DNA of 64,000 bases, from assembly GCA_965660815.1 (NCBI GenBank), contig CBFIBG010000017.1:35107-99106 (forward strand), read 5' to 3'. The first letter of the stretch is position 1. Each line of letters starts with the position of its first letter. Both the position numbers and the translations under genes were made by a program. The notes beneath the pieces were generated by a model, which was not told where the DNA came from, searched no databases, and saw nothing but the letters and a program-made list of their open reading frames with translations. The stretch comes from Glaciecola sp965660815 (GTDB taxonomy: Bacteria; Pseudomonadota; Gammaproteobacteria; Enterobacterales; Alteromonadaceae). Positions 1 through 9,216 of this stretch are shown one piece after another.

Positions 1-105
1 TTAGTTTCTAAAAAAATCTATTGACAGTCCGATACTACAAGAGTAGAACGTGCAGGAATACTACAGGCTATATTGTTTCGAAACTTTTTTGCGGAGTGAA
101 GCCAC

Positions 106-495
106 GTGAATATCAATAGTTCTCAAAAAGTAACTAAAGAAACTTTCTTAAAACGAACTTTCAGTGATCCAAAAAATTATCCATACGGGTTTTCTCGTTC
201 AGGCGATTTTTCAATTGCTGAAAGTAAGGCACTTTCTTCTTTTGGTTGTTATATCGCAGCACTAGCCGATGGGCACTTATTACCACAATCCGAAGAAGAT
301 AACATATATTTAGCCGTAATACATGGTCAACAAGAGCCTAGTGACACTGCTCAAAGAGCGTGGTTGAAATATCAAAAACGCATTAATAGGCCAAAAACAG
401 GCAGCATTTACGGAACGAAAAAAGCGTCAACTCAAGATGACACGGACACGCTAGTTTCAGATGTAGATGATGATATGGACTTAGATATCGATTAA
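106..495 (+). CDS. maoP: MaoP-like protein (DUF413)
   Basis: A 129-residue protein that I recognise as the DUF413/YifE family, called MaoP in Escherichia coli for its role in organising the Ori macrodomain of the chromosome. The family core covers about residues 15 to 95, with the FSRSGDFS and LADGHLLPQ stretches. The last 25 residues are acidic and Asp-rich and look disordered. The start is GTG with a purine-rich ribosome site (gcggag) about 7 bases upstream. In enterobacteria the same family lies close to the ilv genes, and here it directly precedes ilvIH. Family assignment is firm; the macrodomain role is transferred from E. coli. Confidence 0.85.
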   Translation: MNINSSQKVTKETFLKRTFSDPKNYPYGFSRSGDFSIAESKALSSFGCYIAALADGHLLPQSEEDNIYLAVIHGQQEPSDTAQRAWLKYQKRINRPKTGSIYGTKKASTQDDTDTLVSDVDDDMDLDID

Positions 496-497
496 AA

Positions 498-558
498 TTA
501 GGATGAATGTGTTAAAAACCCGACATTAAGTCAGGTTGTTTTGTTATATTCATCCTAA
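498..558 (+). terminator. Nested inverted repeats between maoP and ilvI
   Basis: An 11-bp perfect outer inverted repeat (ttaggatgaat at 498-508 and its complement at 548-558) encloses an inner hairpin at 517-537 (aacccgac/gtcaggtt, one mismatch) followed by a T-rich run. The inner hairpin plus T-run resembles an intrinsic terminator for maoP. The outer arms could form an alternative structure ahead of ilvI. Confidence 0.5.
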
Positions 559-674
559 ATTTCCTATATATTGGGATAAATATCTCACTTTTTGCCTTCG
601 TAAGGTTTTTTCTTACTCTGTGCTAGGTTATATTCCCGACAACACAGTAAACACATAATTAAGGAGCCATTCAA

Positions 675-2393
675 GTGAGGATGATGTCAGGCGCTGCTAT
701 GGTAGTAGAAGCCTTAAAAGATATAGGGGTAACTCATGTATTTGGTTATCCAGGTGGGGCAGTTTTAGATATATACGATGCCTTATTCGCACAAGATACG
801 GTTAAACACGTCTTGGTTCGTCATGAACAGGCAGCGGCTCATATGGCAGATGGTTTTGCTAGGTCTACTGGTAAAACGGGTACTGTATTGGTAACCTCTG
901 GCCCTGGTGCCACTAACACGATTACCGGCATAGCAACCGCTTATATGGATTCTATCCCTATGGTAGTTCTGTCTGGACAGGTTCCTTCAATGCATATAGG
1001 CGAAGATGCATTCCAAGAAACTGACATGGTGGGGTGCTCTAGACCTATTGTCAAACATAGCTTTCTAGTCAAAAAGACAACCGATATACCTATGGCAATT
1101 GCTAAGGCATATTATATTGCTAATACCGGGCGTCCTGGTCCGGTAGTGGTAGACCTACCTAAAGATTTAGTTAATGTCCAAGACGAGCACCCTTATGTGT
1201 TTCCAGATGATGTTACCATGAGATCTTATAATCCCACCCTTAAGGGACACAACAAACAAATTTCAAAAGCGTTGAAATGTCTAGCTAGCGCTAAACGTCC
1301 CATTTTGTATGTGGGTGGCGGAGCGATAGCGGCCGAAGCGAATAATTTAGTCACCCAATTAGCTGAAAAATTGAATGCGCCTGTAACCTGCACTTTAATG
1401 GGGCTTGGAGCGTTCCCTGGCACGCATCCGCAGTTTGTTGGCATGTTGGGTATGCATGGTCTGCTTGAAGCGAATAAGGCGATGCACAATTCTGATTGTA
1501 TTTTGGCGCTGGGAGCGCGCTTTGATGACAGGGTGACTAATAACGTCGACAAGTTTTGCCCACACGCCGATATTATACACGTAGATATTGATCCGGCCTC
1601 TATTTCAAAAACGGTTAACGCGCATGTACCCGTTGTTGGTTCTGTGGATCAAGTGATACAGCAGCTTTTAGATCGAATTGATAGCATCGACTTGACCGAC
1701 CAAGAGTCTAAACTTGCAGACTGGTGGGAACAAATTAATGAATGGCGAGCGGTTAAGTGTCTCAAGTATGAACAAGGCGATGAAATCATTAAGCCGCAGA
1801 AGGTTCTGGAGTCAGTGTATAAACACACAAACGGGCAAGCGTATATCAGCTCGGATGTTGGGCAACACCAAATGTTCGCCGCTTTGTATTATGCTTACGA
1901 CAAGCCTCGCCAATGGATTAATTCTGGTGGATTAGGTACTATGGGCTTTGGTTTGCCTGCTGCTATGGGCGTTCAATTTGCTCATCCAGATGCGTGTTCT
2001 GTTGTCATTACTGGCGATGGCAGTATACAAATGAACATTCAAGAGTTGTCTACTTGTTTGCAATATGGCTTACCAATCAAAATTATCTCATTAAATAACC
2101 GTGCTTTAGGTATGGTCAGACAATGGCAGGATATGATTTACAAAGGACGTCATTCTCATTCGTATATGGACTCTATGCCCGACTTTGTAAAATTAGCAGA
2201 AGCCTATGGTCATGTTGGCATCAAAGTCGATAAGCTTGATGAACTTGACGATGCAATGGAAAGATGTTTTGCAGAGAAAAACAGACTGGTGTTTATGGAT
2301 ATTTTGGTGGATCAAAATGAGCACGTATATCCGATGCAGATAAAATATGGCGCCATGGACGACATGAGATTAAGTAAGACGGAGCGCACATAA
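675..2393 (+). CDS. ilvI: Acetohydroxyacid synthase large subunit
   Basis: Catalytic subunit of acetohydroxyacid synthase, the thiamine-diphosphate and FAD enzyme that condenses pyruvate with pyruvate or 2-oxobutyrate in the first common step of valine, leucine and isoleucine synthesis. At 572 residues it matches E. coli IlvI (574) end to end. It opens with the VFGYPGGAVLDIYDAL motif, has the catalytic glutamate in LVRHEQAAAH near residue 50, and the ThDP-binding GDGS...NN region near residues 450-475. The start is GTG, 8 bases after a strong AAGGAG site; ATG codons at 681 and 684 are alternatives. The stop overlaps the ilvH start (TAATG), so the two subunits are translationally coupled. Confidence 0.95.
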   Translation: MRMMSGAAMVVEALKDIGVTHVFGYPGGAVLDIYDALFAQDTVKHVLVRHEQAAAHMADGFARSTGKTGTVLVTSGPGATNTITGIATAYMDSIPMVVLSGQVPSMHIGEDAFQETDMVGCSRPIVKHSFLVKKTTDIPMAIAKAYYIANTGRPGPVVVDLPKDLVNVQDEHPYVFPDDVTMRSYNPTLKGHNKQISKALKCLASAKRPILYVGGGAIAAEANNLVTQLAEKLNAPVTCTLMGLGAFPGTHPQFVGMLGMHGLLEANKAMHNSDCILALGARFDDRVTNNVDKFCPHADIIHVDIDPASISKTVNAHVPVVGSVDQVIQQLLDRIDSIDLTDQESKLADWWEQINEWRAVKCLKYEQGDEIIKPQKVLESVYKHTNGQAYISSDVGQHQMFAALYYAYDKPRQWINSGGLGTMGFGLPAAMGVQFAHPDACSVVITGDGSIQMNIQELSTCLQYGLPIKIISLNNRALGMVRQWQDMIYKGRHSHSYMDSMPDFVKLAEAYGHVGIKVDKLDELDDAMERCFAEKNRLVFMDILVDQNEHVYPMQIKYGAMDDMRLSKTERT

Positions 2394-2890
2394 TGAGACG
2401 AATTATTTCTGTATTAATGGAAAACGCTCCTGGGTCTCTTTCTAGAATAGTCGGTGTATTTTCTCAACGTGGATATAACGTGGATTCACTCTGTGTAGCG
2501 CCCACTAGCGATGAGAGTTTGTCACGACTGACCATAATCACTCAAGCTGATGACAAAGTAACTGAGCAAATTACTAAGCAAGTTAATAAGTTGATTGATG
2601 TGCTTAGAGTGACGGAACTTGCTGAAGCGCCTCACGTTGAGCGAGAACTAATGCTTATTAAAGTGGCTACAAGAACTGAAATTGCCAGGGCCGAGGTAAT
2701 GCGAAATGTGGATATATTTCGTGCCCGAATTTTAGATGTCACTGCACAGCATTATACCATTGAGATTACAGGTACAAGCGATAAATTAACCGCGTTTGCT
2801 GATGTCATGAATGGTTGTGCTGATATAACTGAGTCTGCCCGAACTGGAGTGTGTGGATTATCTAGAGGCGATAGGGCGCTTAGGCCTTAA
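2393..2890 (+). CDS. ilvH: Acetohydroxyacid synthase small (regulatory) subunit
   Basis: Regulatory subunit of acetohydroxyacid synthase, 165 residues against 163 in E. coli IlvH. The N-terminal ACT domain starts at RRIISVLMENAPGSLSRIVG, the valine feedback-binding region of the family, and is followed by the C-terminal ALS_ss domain. Binding to IlvI raises activity and confers end-product inhibition. The ATG overlaps the ilvI stop by one base, so this is a two-gene operon. No clear terminator follows. Confidence 0.95.
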   Translation: MRRIISVLMENAPGSLSRIVGVFSQRGYNVDSLCVAPTSDESLSRLTIITQADDKVTEQITKQVNKLIDVLRVTELAEAPHVERELMLIKVATRTEIARAEVMRNVDIFRARILDVTAQHYTIEITGTSDKLTAFADVMNGCADITESARTGVCGLSRGDRALRP

Positions 2891-4040
2891 TAATTAAATC
2901 ACAAAGGCATTCTTATTTTTTGACTGTCAAATAGTGTAAAGCACCATTGAATAGCTTTTAGTATGAATAAGGCAATTAGTATGAATAAGGCAATAGGTTG
3001 ACTATTGGTACTGAAAATTTGTTCGTAATATGTGAAAGGTGGTGCCTTAACACACTAATGTTCAAGCTTTTATTTTAAGGTAGTGCTATTAAGCCCCAAA
3101 GTCAGACATTTTTCTGAATAACAAAATCCTCTAGTAGTGCTGGGTGAATTAATTCATTTTGTGGTGGTGCTATGCTTGAGTTGGCAGTAGTGGCTGAGCC
3201 GCATTTATCCAAATGGGTTAGTATCTTGTTAATATTACCGAGTGCGAAAAATGTCAAATGAACATTGCTACTATAATTGCTTGCATCATAGACCCTCTGA
3301 TTATTCAAAAGATATTGGTTCATATAGACCTTACTTAGCCAAACTCTGGACAATTAACACAATTGCATGAGCTACGAGCCCCTCCAGACCGTCGTCACGA
3401 CTATTCTTCCGTTCAGCGCGAACTCGATATTGGGGCATAGCCCAGCCTAGCGCAATACTAGGAAAATTAAATTTTGATGGCAGAGAGAAAATTGCATAAT
3501 GCAACGCAAAATAGAATTCAAAATGCAAATTTAATGAGTATTCTTAGATGCTTGATGAGCCCTAGAGCTTGATACGAGTAGCTGTATAGCCTTTCTGGGA
3601 TGAAATTTCGGTTTATGAAATAACTGGCACAAATAATGCTTATCCGTACCTAAAGTTATCTTTTAGAAGGAACTAGCAAAATTAATGTTGCTGTTAACTT
3701 AATGAAAAAGTCACAAACCAAGCATTAATTCGTTCTAATCAGGAACAGGCGCTCTTTGGACTAATACATTAAAGAACATTATGTTTGTTAGCTGGTAGGA
3801 ACCGTTGCATTTAACTTTGAGACTGGCAGTATCAAAGGACTATAAACACAAGCGACTAACTGCCAGCATATTAACCAATATCACCAAAAACTTCCTTTAG
3901 CAAATGCCAAACTATCTTGCAAGGCAGCTTTAACGCGGGTTAGAACATGGTGTTAATTCACCTTCTATTGTAAAGATAACAATTTAATCTGGCTAGAGAA
4001 GCATTGTATTGCCCAATGCTATTTAAGAGAGAGTTCATCG
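2891..4040. other. 1.15-kb intergenic stretch with no recognisable gene
   Basis: AT-rich sequence between ilvH and the membrane-fusion gene. Two short minus-strand reading frames (3102-3353, 83 residues; 3331-3528, 65 residues) overlap each other, lack convincing ribosome sites and resemble no family I know. The piece around 3370-3450 has somewhat higher GC and could be a decayed gene remnant, but I cannot identify it. An 18-bp tandem repeat lies at 2959-2994. Confidence 0.5.
2959..2994 (+). repeat. Two perfect tandem copies of an 18-bp unit
   Basis: TAGTATGAATAAGGCAAT occurs twice head to tail with no mismatch, shortly downstream of ilvH. It lies in non-coding sequence and no function is evident. 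Confidence 0.9.
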
Positions 4041-5456
4041 ATGGTAGTATCCACATCAACATTATTGTATTTATTCGTCAGCATCATTCTCGGGGTTTTT
4101 GCGTTTATGATATCCAGCGCAACACAAATGTGGTGGAAACGTAACAAACAGGAAGTAAAACAACGTGGCCCATTACCCTTGTTATGGGTTATATCACGAT
4201 TTATCTTACTACTTGCAGCAATGATAACCGTCATTTTATCAATCAGAGAGCTATTACCATACGAAATTTACTCAACGCAGGGCGTGTTGAAGGGCGAAGG
4301 ACTTTTTCCAGTAAGAGCTATTGAAGGTTATGAAGGTCGTATCGAAGGCACTAACGGCGTGTTTAAAAGTTCAGAGCCCTTGGTTTCCTATACCCGTAGG
4401 TTAGGTCCAGCAGAAGAAGCTGAAGCCCGGTTGCAACGAGCACTTCTTGAAGAGAATATTGCAGAGCTTCGTGCCAGTTTAGATGCTCCAAACCCTATTA
4501 GGGAGTTACAGAAACTATCAGAGGCTGAGCGTCTTCGCGCTGCTGAGGAGATTAAGGAAGAAAACCGCAACCGAGCTTTATTAGAAATGGAAAGTTTGAA
4601 GTTTAGAATTAACGAACAAGAATCAAATGTAACGCTAGCGCAAAAAGAAATGGAATTTGCTAGAGACGCAATTACAACAGGTTTGATATCGAAAATTGAA
4701 TACGACCGACGTCAGCAAAAGCTTCGTCAAGCAGAATTGAGATTAAAAGAACTCAAAACACGCCTCGATTTCGAAATGCGCAAAGCTATGGATATATCCA
4801 CCGAAACTGGCGAAAATAATGATGCGCAACTCAAAGCAGTATTAAGGTCTGCGGTTACAGATTTAAGTATGCAACCTAGTAATGCTATGTTGACAGATTT
4901 AGAGCGTAAACTAAGAGAGTTAGACCGTTTGTTATCTCTAGAAAATATGGAACCTATCATTATTAATGCTCCTTGGGATGGTATTATAGGTTATCAGAAC
5001 CCTACATCGGTACTCGCGCCTCAAGACCTAATTGCTGTACTAGCTCAACCAACCTCATTGTTTGTTGAAGTGTTAGTACCTATCGAAGTATTCAAAGCAG
5101 TGGAATCAGATTCGATAATTAACTTAACCAATCCATATCTTAGTGAATTAGGTGTGACTTTAACGGGCGAATTTCGACATTCAAAAATTACAAATCCGAA
5201 TCAGAGAATGATATTGGTGGGTCTAGAGCCTAGATCAGACTTAGTTAATGATATTGCCATGAACAAAGAAGTAATGCTGCAAGTTTCTTTTATTAATCAA
5301 CCACCTAATATATTCAAAGAGCTGAAGATGTTTTTTTCACAGATGAGTAGCGTTAATATTGTGCTTATTATCGCTGTGTTATTATTAGCAATAATGCTAC
5401 TTTTAAGACCTCGTAATAACCTTGTGAAGTCAAATACTAGTGATGGTGTAGTGTAG
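4041..5456 (+). CDS. HlyD-like membrane-fusion protein
   Basis: A 471-residue inner-membrane protein with two N-terminal transmembrane segments (about 6-25 and 47-67) and a long charged helical coiled coil (about 122-300). A lipoyl/barrel-like section follows (about 303-420) whose APWDGIIGYQN and VLAPQDLIAVL stretches are typical of HlyD/AcrA-type adaptors. A C-terminal transmembrane segment (about 438-456) is unusual for that family. It is followed after 1 base by a processive GT2 glycosyltransferase, so it probably couples polysaccharide synthesis to export across the periplasm. The order adaptor then synthase is like bgsB-bgsA (mixed-linkage beta-glucan) of Sinorhizobium meliloti. The adaptor assignment is moderate; the substrate is unknown. 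Confidence 0.7.
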   Translation: MVVSTSTLLYLFVSIILGVFAFMISSATQMWWKRNKQEVKQRGPLPLLWVISRFILLLAAMITVILSIRELLPYEIYSTQGVLKGEGLFPVRAIEGYEGRIEGTNGVFKSSEPLVSYTRRLGPAEEAEARLQRALLEENIAELRASLDAPNPIRELQKLSEAERLRAAEEIKEENRNRALLEMESLKFRINEQESNVTLAQKEMEFARDAITTGLISKIEYDRRQQKLRQAELRLKELKTRLDFEMRKAMDISTETGENNDAQLKAVLRSAVTDLSMQPSNAMLTDLERKLRELDRLLSLENMEPIIINAPWDGIIGYQNPTSVLAPQDLIAVLAQPTSLFVEVLVPIEVFKAVESDSIINLTNPYLSELGVTLTGEFRHSKITNPNQRMILVGLEPRSDLVNDIAMNKEVMLQVSFINQPPNIFKELKMFFSQMSSVNIVLIIAVLLLAIMLLLRPRNNLVKSNTSDGVV

Positions 5457-5457
5457 T

Positions 5458-6906
5458 ATGGAACCATCTAAAAACCAGACTAAAAATAGTGATATTGAGT
5501 TCAACTTGAATAAATTATTCTCCAGAGTTGGAAAGGATCCCACAAATCAAGATTGGAGATCGATGACGCCGATATTATTAGTTGGATACATTCTGACTAT
5601 TGCTGCAGGTTGTTTACAGATTTACTTCTTAATAAAAGCCATTACAAGCGTGTCAGACGGATCCTACGAGAGCTATTATCAGCCAGTTTTCGTGGCATTC
5701 TTCTTTTTCTTTTTTTCCATATTCTTCATTGGTCGCTACTTAGTAACCATGTTGTTTGCTTTTCTTGAAGGCTCAAAAGTGATTGATGAATCTATAATTG
5801 ATGATTCAAACGCCCCACTTGTAACTATACTTATTCCCTGCTTTAACGAAGAGGATAATATCGAGCGAACTATTGATTCAGCGCTTAACGTGGATTATCC
5901 AGCCTTGGAAGTTATAGTAATCAATGACGGCTCCACAGACGATACCTTAAAAATAGCCCAAGATTATATTACAAAGCTCAAAGCAGATGTGAAAGTACTA
6001 ACTCAAGAAAATTCAGGAAAAGCTCTTGCCCTAAATAAAGGCTACAAGCAAGCGTTGGGAGAATATATACTGAGTATGGACGCGGACAGCGAACTCGACC
6101 CTTCTAGTATTCGTCGATTGGTAGCACGTGGCCTAGAGACAAACGCTGGAGCTGTAGCTGGGCTAGTTCATATAAAAAACACGCGCAACATGGTGTCATA
6201 TTTACAACAGCTAGAATATGTAATGATGAATGGCACATCAAGACTTTTCCAGAGCTTCTTTTCGGCTGTATTAGTTTCTCCCGGACCCATCAGTTTGTTT
6301 AGCCGCGCAGCCTTAGAGCGTACAATTAATTACCGTAACGATATTGGATTAATTGATGTTAAGTCACAGGATGGTCCATGGGAAGACTTGACTTTTGCAG
6401 AAGATGCAAAATTGTCTATGACCATGCTTGCTGCAGGTGAATCATGTGTATTTGAGCCCAGTGCAGTTTGCTTGACACAAGCTCCAAATTCAACTGGAAC
6501 ATTAATGAATCAAAGGTACCGGTGGATTCGTGGTAATTTACAAGCTGCTATAGGGGCTTGGAATTTGTGGAAACGAGGGCCTAGTCGTAAACCTAGCCTG
6601 AGCGTGTGGATAATTTGGTTTCTTATTGAATCAATAATATGGCCACTTGTGGATGTATTCGGTGTAATTATAATTGTATTGGTGCTAACAACCTCTGGGG
6701 CTCCGGGCGAAGCATTTATATGGTATTTAGTTTTGATGTGTTCTGACATAGCCGCGGTCTTATTTGCAGCCACAGCTTGTAATAGCAGACGTCGGTTGGC
6801 ATTGTTAGTACCATTTTACCGTCTAGGATATGGTCTATTGTTGGAAAGTGTTGCATTAATGGCGTTTTTAGACCAAAAACGCAATGCAAAAATGAAATGG
6901 AGCTAA
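5458..6906 (+). CDS. Processive GT2 glycosyltransferase (polysaccharide synthase)
   Basis: A 482-residue membrane glycosyltransferase of the PgaC/NodC/hyaluronan/cellulose synthase type. Visible motifs are NDGSTDD at 156-162, the DAD metal site at 208-210, a TED-like AED with the probable catalytic Asp316, and QRYRW at 352-356, the mark of processive enzymes. Transmembrane segments flank the catalytic domain (about 37-60 and 76-103 before; about 380-410, 421-440 and 456-472 after). It starts 1 base after the adaptor gene and is surely co-transcribed with it. No PilZ domain is visible. The polymer cannot be read from sequence: beta-glucan, poly-GlcNAc and others are possible. Confidence 0.82.
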   Translation: MEPSKNQTKNSDIEFNLNKLFSRVGKDPTNQDWRSMTPILLVGYILTIAAGCLQIYFLIKAITSVSDGSYESYYQPVFVAFFFFFFSIFFIGRYLVTMLFAFLEGSKVIDESIIDDSNAPLVTILIPCFNEEDNIERTIDSALNVDYPALEVIVINDGSTDDTLKIAQDYITKLKADVKVLTQENSGKALALNKGYKQALGEYILSMDADSELDPSSIRRLVARGLETNAGAVAGLVHIKNTRNMVSYLQQLEYVMMNGTSRLFQSFFSAVLVSPGPISLFSRAALERTINYRNDIGLIDVKSQDGPWEDLTFAEDAKLSMTMLAAGESCVFEPSAVCLTQAPNSTGTLMNQRYRWIRGNLQAAIGAWNLWKRGPSRKPSLSVWIIWFLIESIIWPLVDVFGVIIIVLVLTTSGAPGEAFIWYLVLMCSDIAAVLFAATACNSRRRLALLVPFYRLGYGLLLESVALMAFLDQKRNAKMKWS

Positions 6907-6913
6907 AATATTT

Positions 6914-6944
6914 AGCGCGCTTGAATTATGCGCGCTTTCTTTTA
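6914..6944 (+). terminator. Intrinsic terminator after the GT2 gene
   Basis: AGCGCGC (6914-6920) pairs perfectly with GCGCGCT (6930-6936) and is followed by a T-rich run. It lies just after the GT2 stop and before the convergent minus-strand genes. Confidence 0.8.
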
Positions 6945-7067
6945 TTTAACTTGAATAATTTAACTTAGTACTGTCTAAAAAAGAATTGTCCGAAAAAAAA
7001 TGCCTCTACCATCTACCTTAATATTTAGTTTGCCTGTAAAGCTAAAGTAGTTTGAATTCATGGCTAT

Positions 7068-7529
7068 TTAGCGAGTGGCAATTTCTTTTAAAATTTCAGT
7101 TCGTGACTGATTTAACATCTCGTCATTAGCAATAACCAACAATTCTTTTAACTGTGTCATTTTACACCCACTAAGATTGGTGCTTAACCATTCAAGAAGG
7201 GTTTTATCACGTTCATAAATAAAAGATACTGCCTTAACTTTTTGACTAGCGGTTTCTACTGAACAACCTAGTAACTGCACTGGTAATCCCTGCCCATCCG
7301 CCTTTAACTCAGCAAGTTTTGAACGCAAATCTCTTATTAACGCGTCACGTTGTGCAAGTTGCCTTACCATCAAATCAAAGGTCGCTTGAAGTTCTGCATT
7401 TTCACGTTCCAATTCTGCTTTAGACTTTGCCGTAACAGTCGCAGGAGTTTGTAATAGTAGCAACAAGAGCGCGACATATATTAACCTAAGAAAACTAAAC
7501 TTTACTCTTTGCGTTTGATTACTTTCCAT
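7068..7529 (-). CDS. Small exported coiled-coil protein of unknown function
   Basis: A 153-residue protein that matches no family I know. An N-terminal hydrophobic stretch (about 14-34, ending PATVTA) looks like a signal peptide. A heptad-rich helix (about 38-75) suggests a short coiled coil, and the C-terminal half carries two cysteines (89 and 122) that could form a disulfide in the periplasm. It lies 32 bases downstream of the TolC-like gene on the same strand, so it is probably co-transcribed with it. It may be an accessory part of that export channel; this is inference from position only. Confidence 0.6.
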   Translation of the reverse strand: MESNQTQRVKFSFLRLIYVALLLLLLQTPATVTAKSKAELERENAELQATFDLMVRQLAQRDALIRDLRSKLAELKADGQGLPVQLLGCSVETASQKVKAVSFIYERDKTLLEWLSTNLSGCKMTQLKELLVIANDEMLNQSRTEILKEIATR

Positions 7530-7561
7530 TTAAAACCTCACAATATTTTGATCCACAAAGG

Positions 7562-9004
7562 TCAACGTATGCTTCGCTGTATCACTTGCTGAGCACTAGG
7601 TGGTTTTAAAAAAGCATCAAGCCTGTAAATATCTCCTGAATTAAGACTCCCACTTGCCGCCCTTAAGCGAAAAGAGTTCTCTAAATAGTTATAACGGCTA
7701 TTAGAATACTCCCTCTCGGCTGCAAACAAAGCATTTTGAGCATTAAGTATATCAATAATGTTACTAGTACCAATTTCAAAACCTGCTTCAGCTGAATCAA
7801 GAGCGGTCTTAGCAGACAAGATAGATAAGCGTCGACCTTTTATCCTCTGCATATCGCTTTTCACTGTTAGAAAAAGCTGACGTACCTCTGACCTTATTTT
7901 TCTATTAGTTCCACTAACTAATTGTTGGCTTGCTTGGTATTGGTATTCAGCTCTACGCTTATTTGCTGAAGTGGAACCACCTGCATACAATGGAACTTGC
8001 AAGCGAAGTTCTATACCAAGTGAATCTATATTTTGATCCGGAGATAACACAAATGGTGTTTCAATATTGCTAAAAACTCTACCTCCTGTCTCTATACTTG
8101 ATGCGAATAAACCTAGTGTAACTTTTGGAGAGTGTTCCCATTTTGCGGCTTTAAGGTTCTGTTCTAACGCATCTTTGGTCTTTTTAGTAATTATTATTTC
8201 TAGATTTTCTTCACTGGCAACTTTTTCCCATTCGCTAATATTGTTTGGCTCTGGCCCAGTAATTATGAAGTCGTCGCGCAAGAGGTAAACAAGATGATGA
8301 TCTTGCCCAGTGAGATTGGACATGGCCTCTAATGCTATCTCGACACTATTTATACTTTCTAACGTTTCTGTTGCGACCACATCAAAAGCTGCTTGAGAAG
8401 CGTTGAGTTCATTAATGGGAATAAGTCCAGAGTCAAACCGTTGCTGTGTTTGTTTAAGCTGTTGTGAAAACGCTCGCTCCTGAGCCCTTGCTAAAGCTAG
8501 ATTGTCTTGAGCACGAAGGACATTTAGATAAGAACTCAACACTCTAAGCAACAATTCCTGCTTAGCTTGCTCATATACAGCCTCAGCAATTTGCATTTCA
8601 TTTTTACTTTTTTGATATCCATACCAAGCAGGAGCATCAAAAAGAGGCTGTTCAAGTCTAATCGACCAACCTCGATTGTTAATATCATTATCTAGTGCAA
8701 CGTCAGTTTCTGTTAACTCACCATTTGGTGTTGTAATTAATTGGCGAATAGCGCTATCTTCTTGTTGAGCTCTAAAAACATAATCTGCCGAGATACTTGG
8801 GTATAGCTTGGCCCTTGCAATGTTTGAAAGTTCGGCGTCAGCTAAATAAGTCGATTTTGCTTGTTGATATTGATAATCGTATTTTTGAGCTAATTCATAC
8901 ACACGTACAAGAGAGTCTGCGAAACTGCTTACAGAAAAAGTCAAAAGTAGTGCGAATAGAGAGAATGATGGCGTGTATTTGAGTGATAATGGGTTTAAGT
9001 ACAT
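7562..9004 (-). CDS. TolC-family outer-membrane channel protein
   Basis: A 480-residue outer-membrane efflux protein with a signal peptide (cleavage probable after SSFA, residue 29) and two outer-membrane-efflux repeats rich in long amphipathic helices. The first repeat includes the ARAKLYPSISADY stretch, and the C-terminal one has the family hallmark region EVRQLFL...SAEAGFEIGTSNIIDILNAQ. Such trimers form the outer-membrane duct of type I secretion or tripartite pumps. No inner-membrane pump gene is adjacent; the nearest candidate partner is the HlyD-like/GT2 pair converging from the left. It is probably not the general tolC, judging from the context. Confidence 0.85.
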   Translation of the reverse strand: MYLNPLSLKYTPSFSLFALLLTFSVSSFADSLVRVYELAQKYDYQYQQAKSTYLADAELSNIARAKLYPSISADYVFRAQQEDSAIRQLITTPNGELTETDVALDNDINNRGWSIRLEQPLFDAPAWYGYQKSKNEMQIAEAVYEQAKQELLLRVLSSYLNVLRAQDNLALARAQERAFSQQLKQTQQRFDSGLIPINELNASQAAFDVVATETLESINSVEIALEAMSNLTGQDHHLVYLLRDDFIITGPEPNNISEWEKVASEENLEIIITKKTKDALEQNLKAAKWEHSPKVTLGLFASSIETGGRVFSNIETPFVLSPDQNIDSLGIELRLQVPLYAGGSTSANKRRAEYQYQASQQLVSGTNRKIRSEVRQLFLTVKSDMQRIKGRRLSILSAKTALDSAEAGFEIGTSNIIDILNAQNALFAAEREYSNSRYNYLENSFRLRAASGSLNSGDIYRLDAFLKPPSAQQVIQRSIR

Positions 9005-9216
9005 AATTACTAGATGAGTTTATAAAAGCATCATATCCTCACATATTTTTCTTATTATTTCCAGATATTAAGTTATAAACTGGCTATATTATGTAACCAA
9101 CATCATTCGTTGCCATATTTTTGAAACCGTTCCGTAGATCAAGAGAACATTATACTTAGAGGCGCAAATACTTGCTTGTCTAGCAAATTCGACTAAAAGT
9201 GCGATCAAGATAAGCA

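Noticed and set aside
503..529. Possible ilv leader peptide (MNVLKTRH)
   Set aside because: Only eight codons, no ribosome site and no run of Ile, Val or Leu codons; it overlaps the arms of the inverted repeat by chance.
3331..3528. Minus-strand frame of 65 residues upstream of the adaptor gene
   Set aside because: No ribosome site, overlaps another weak frame and shows no family resemblance; not annotated as a gene.
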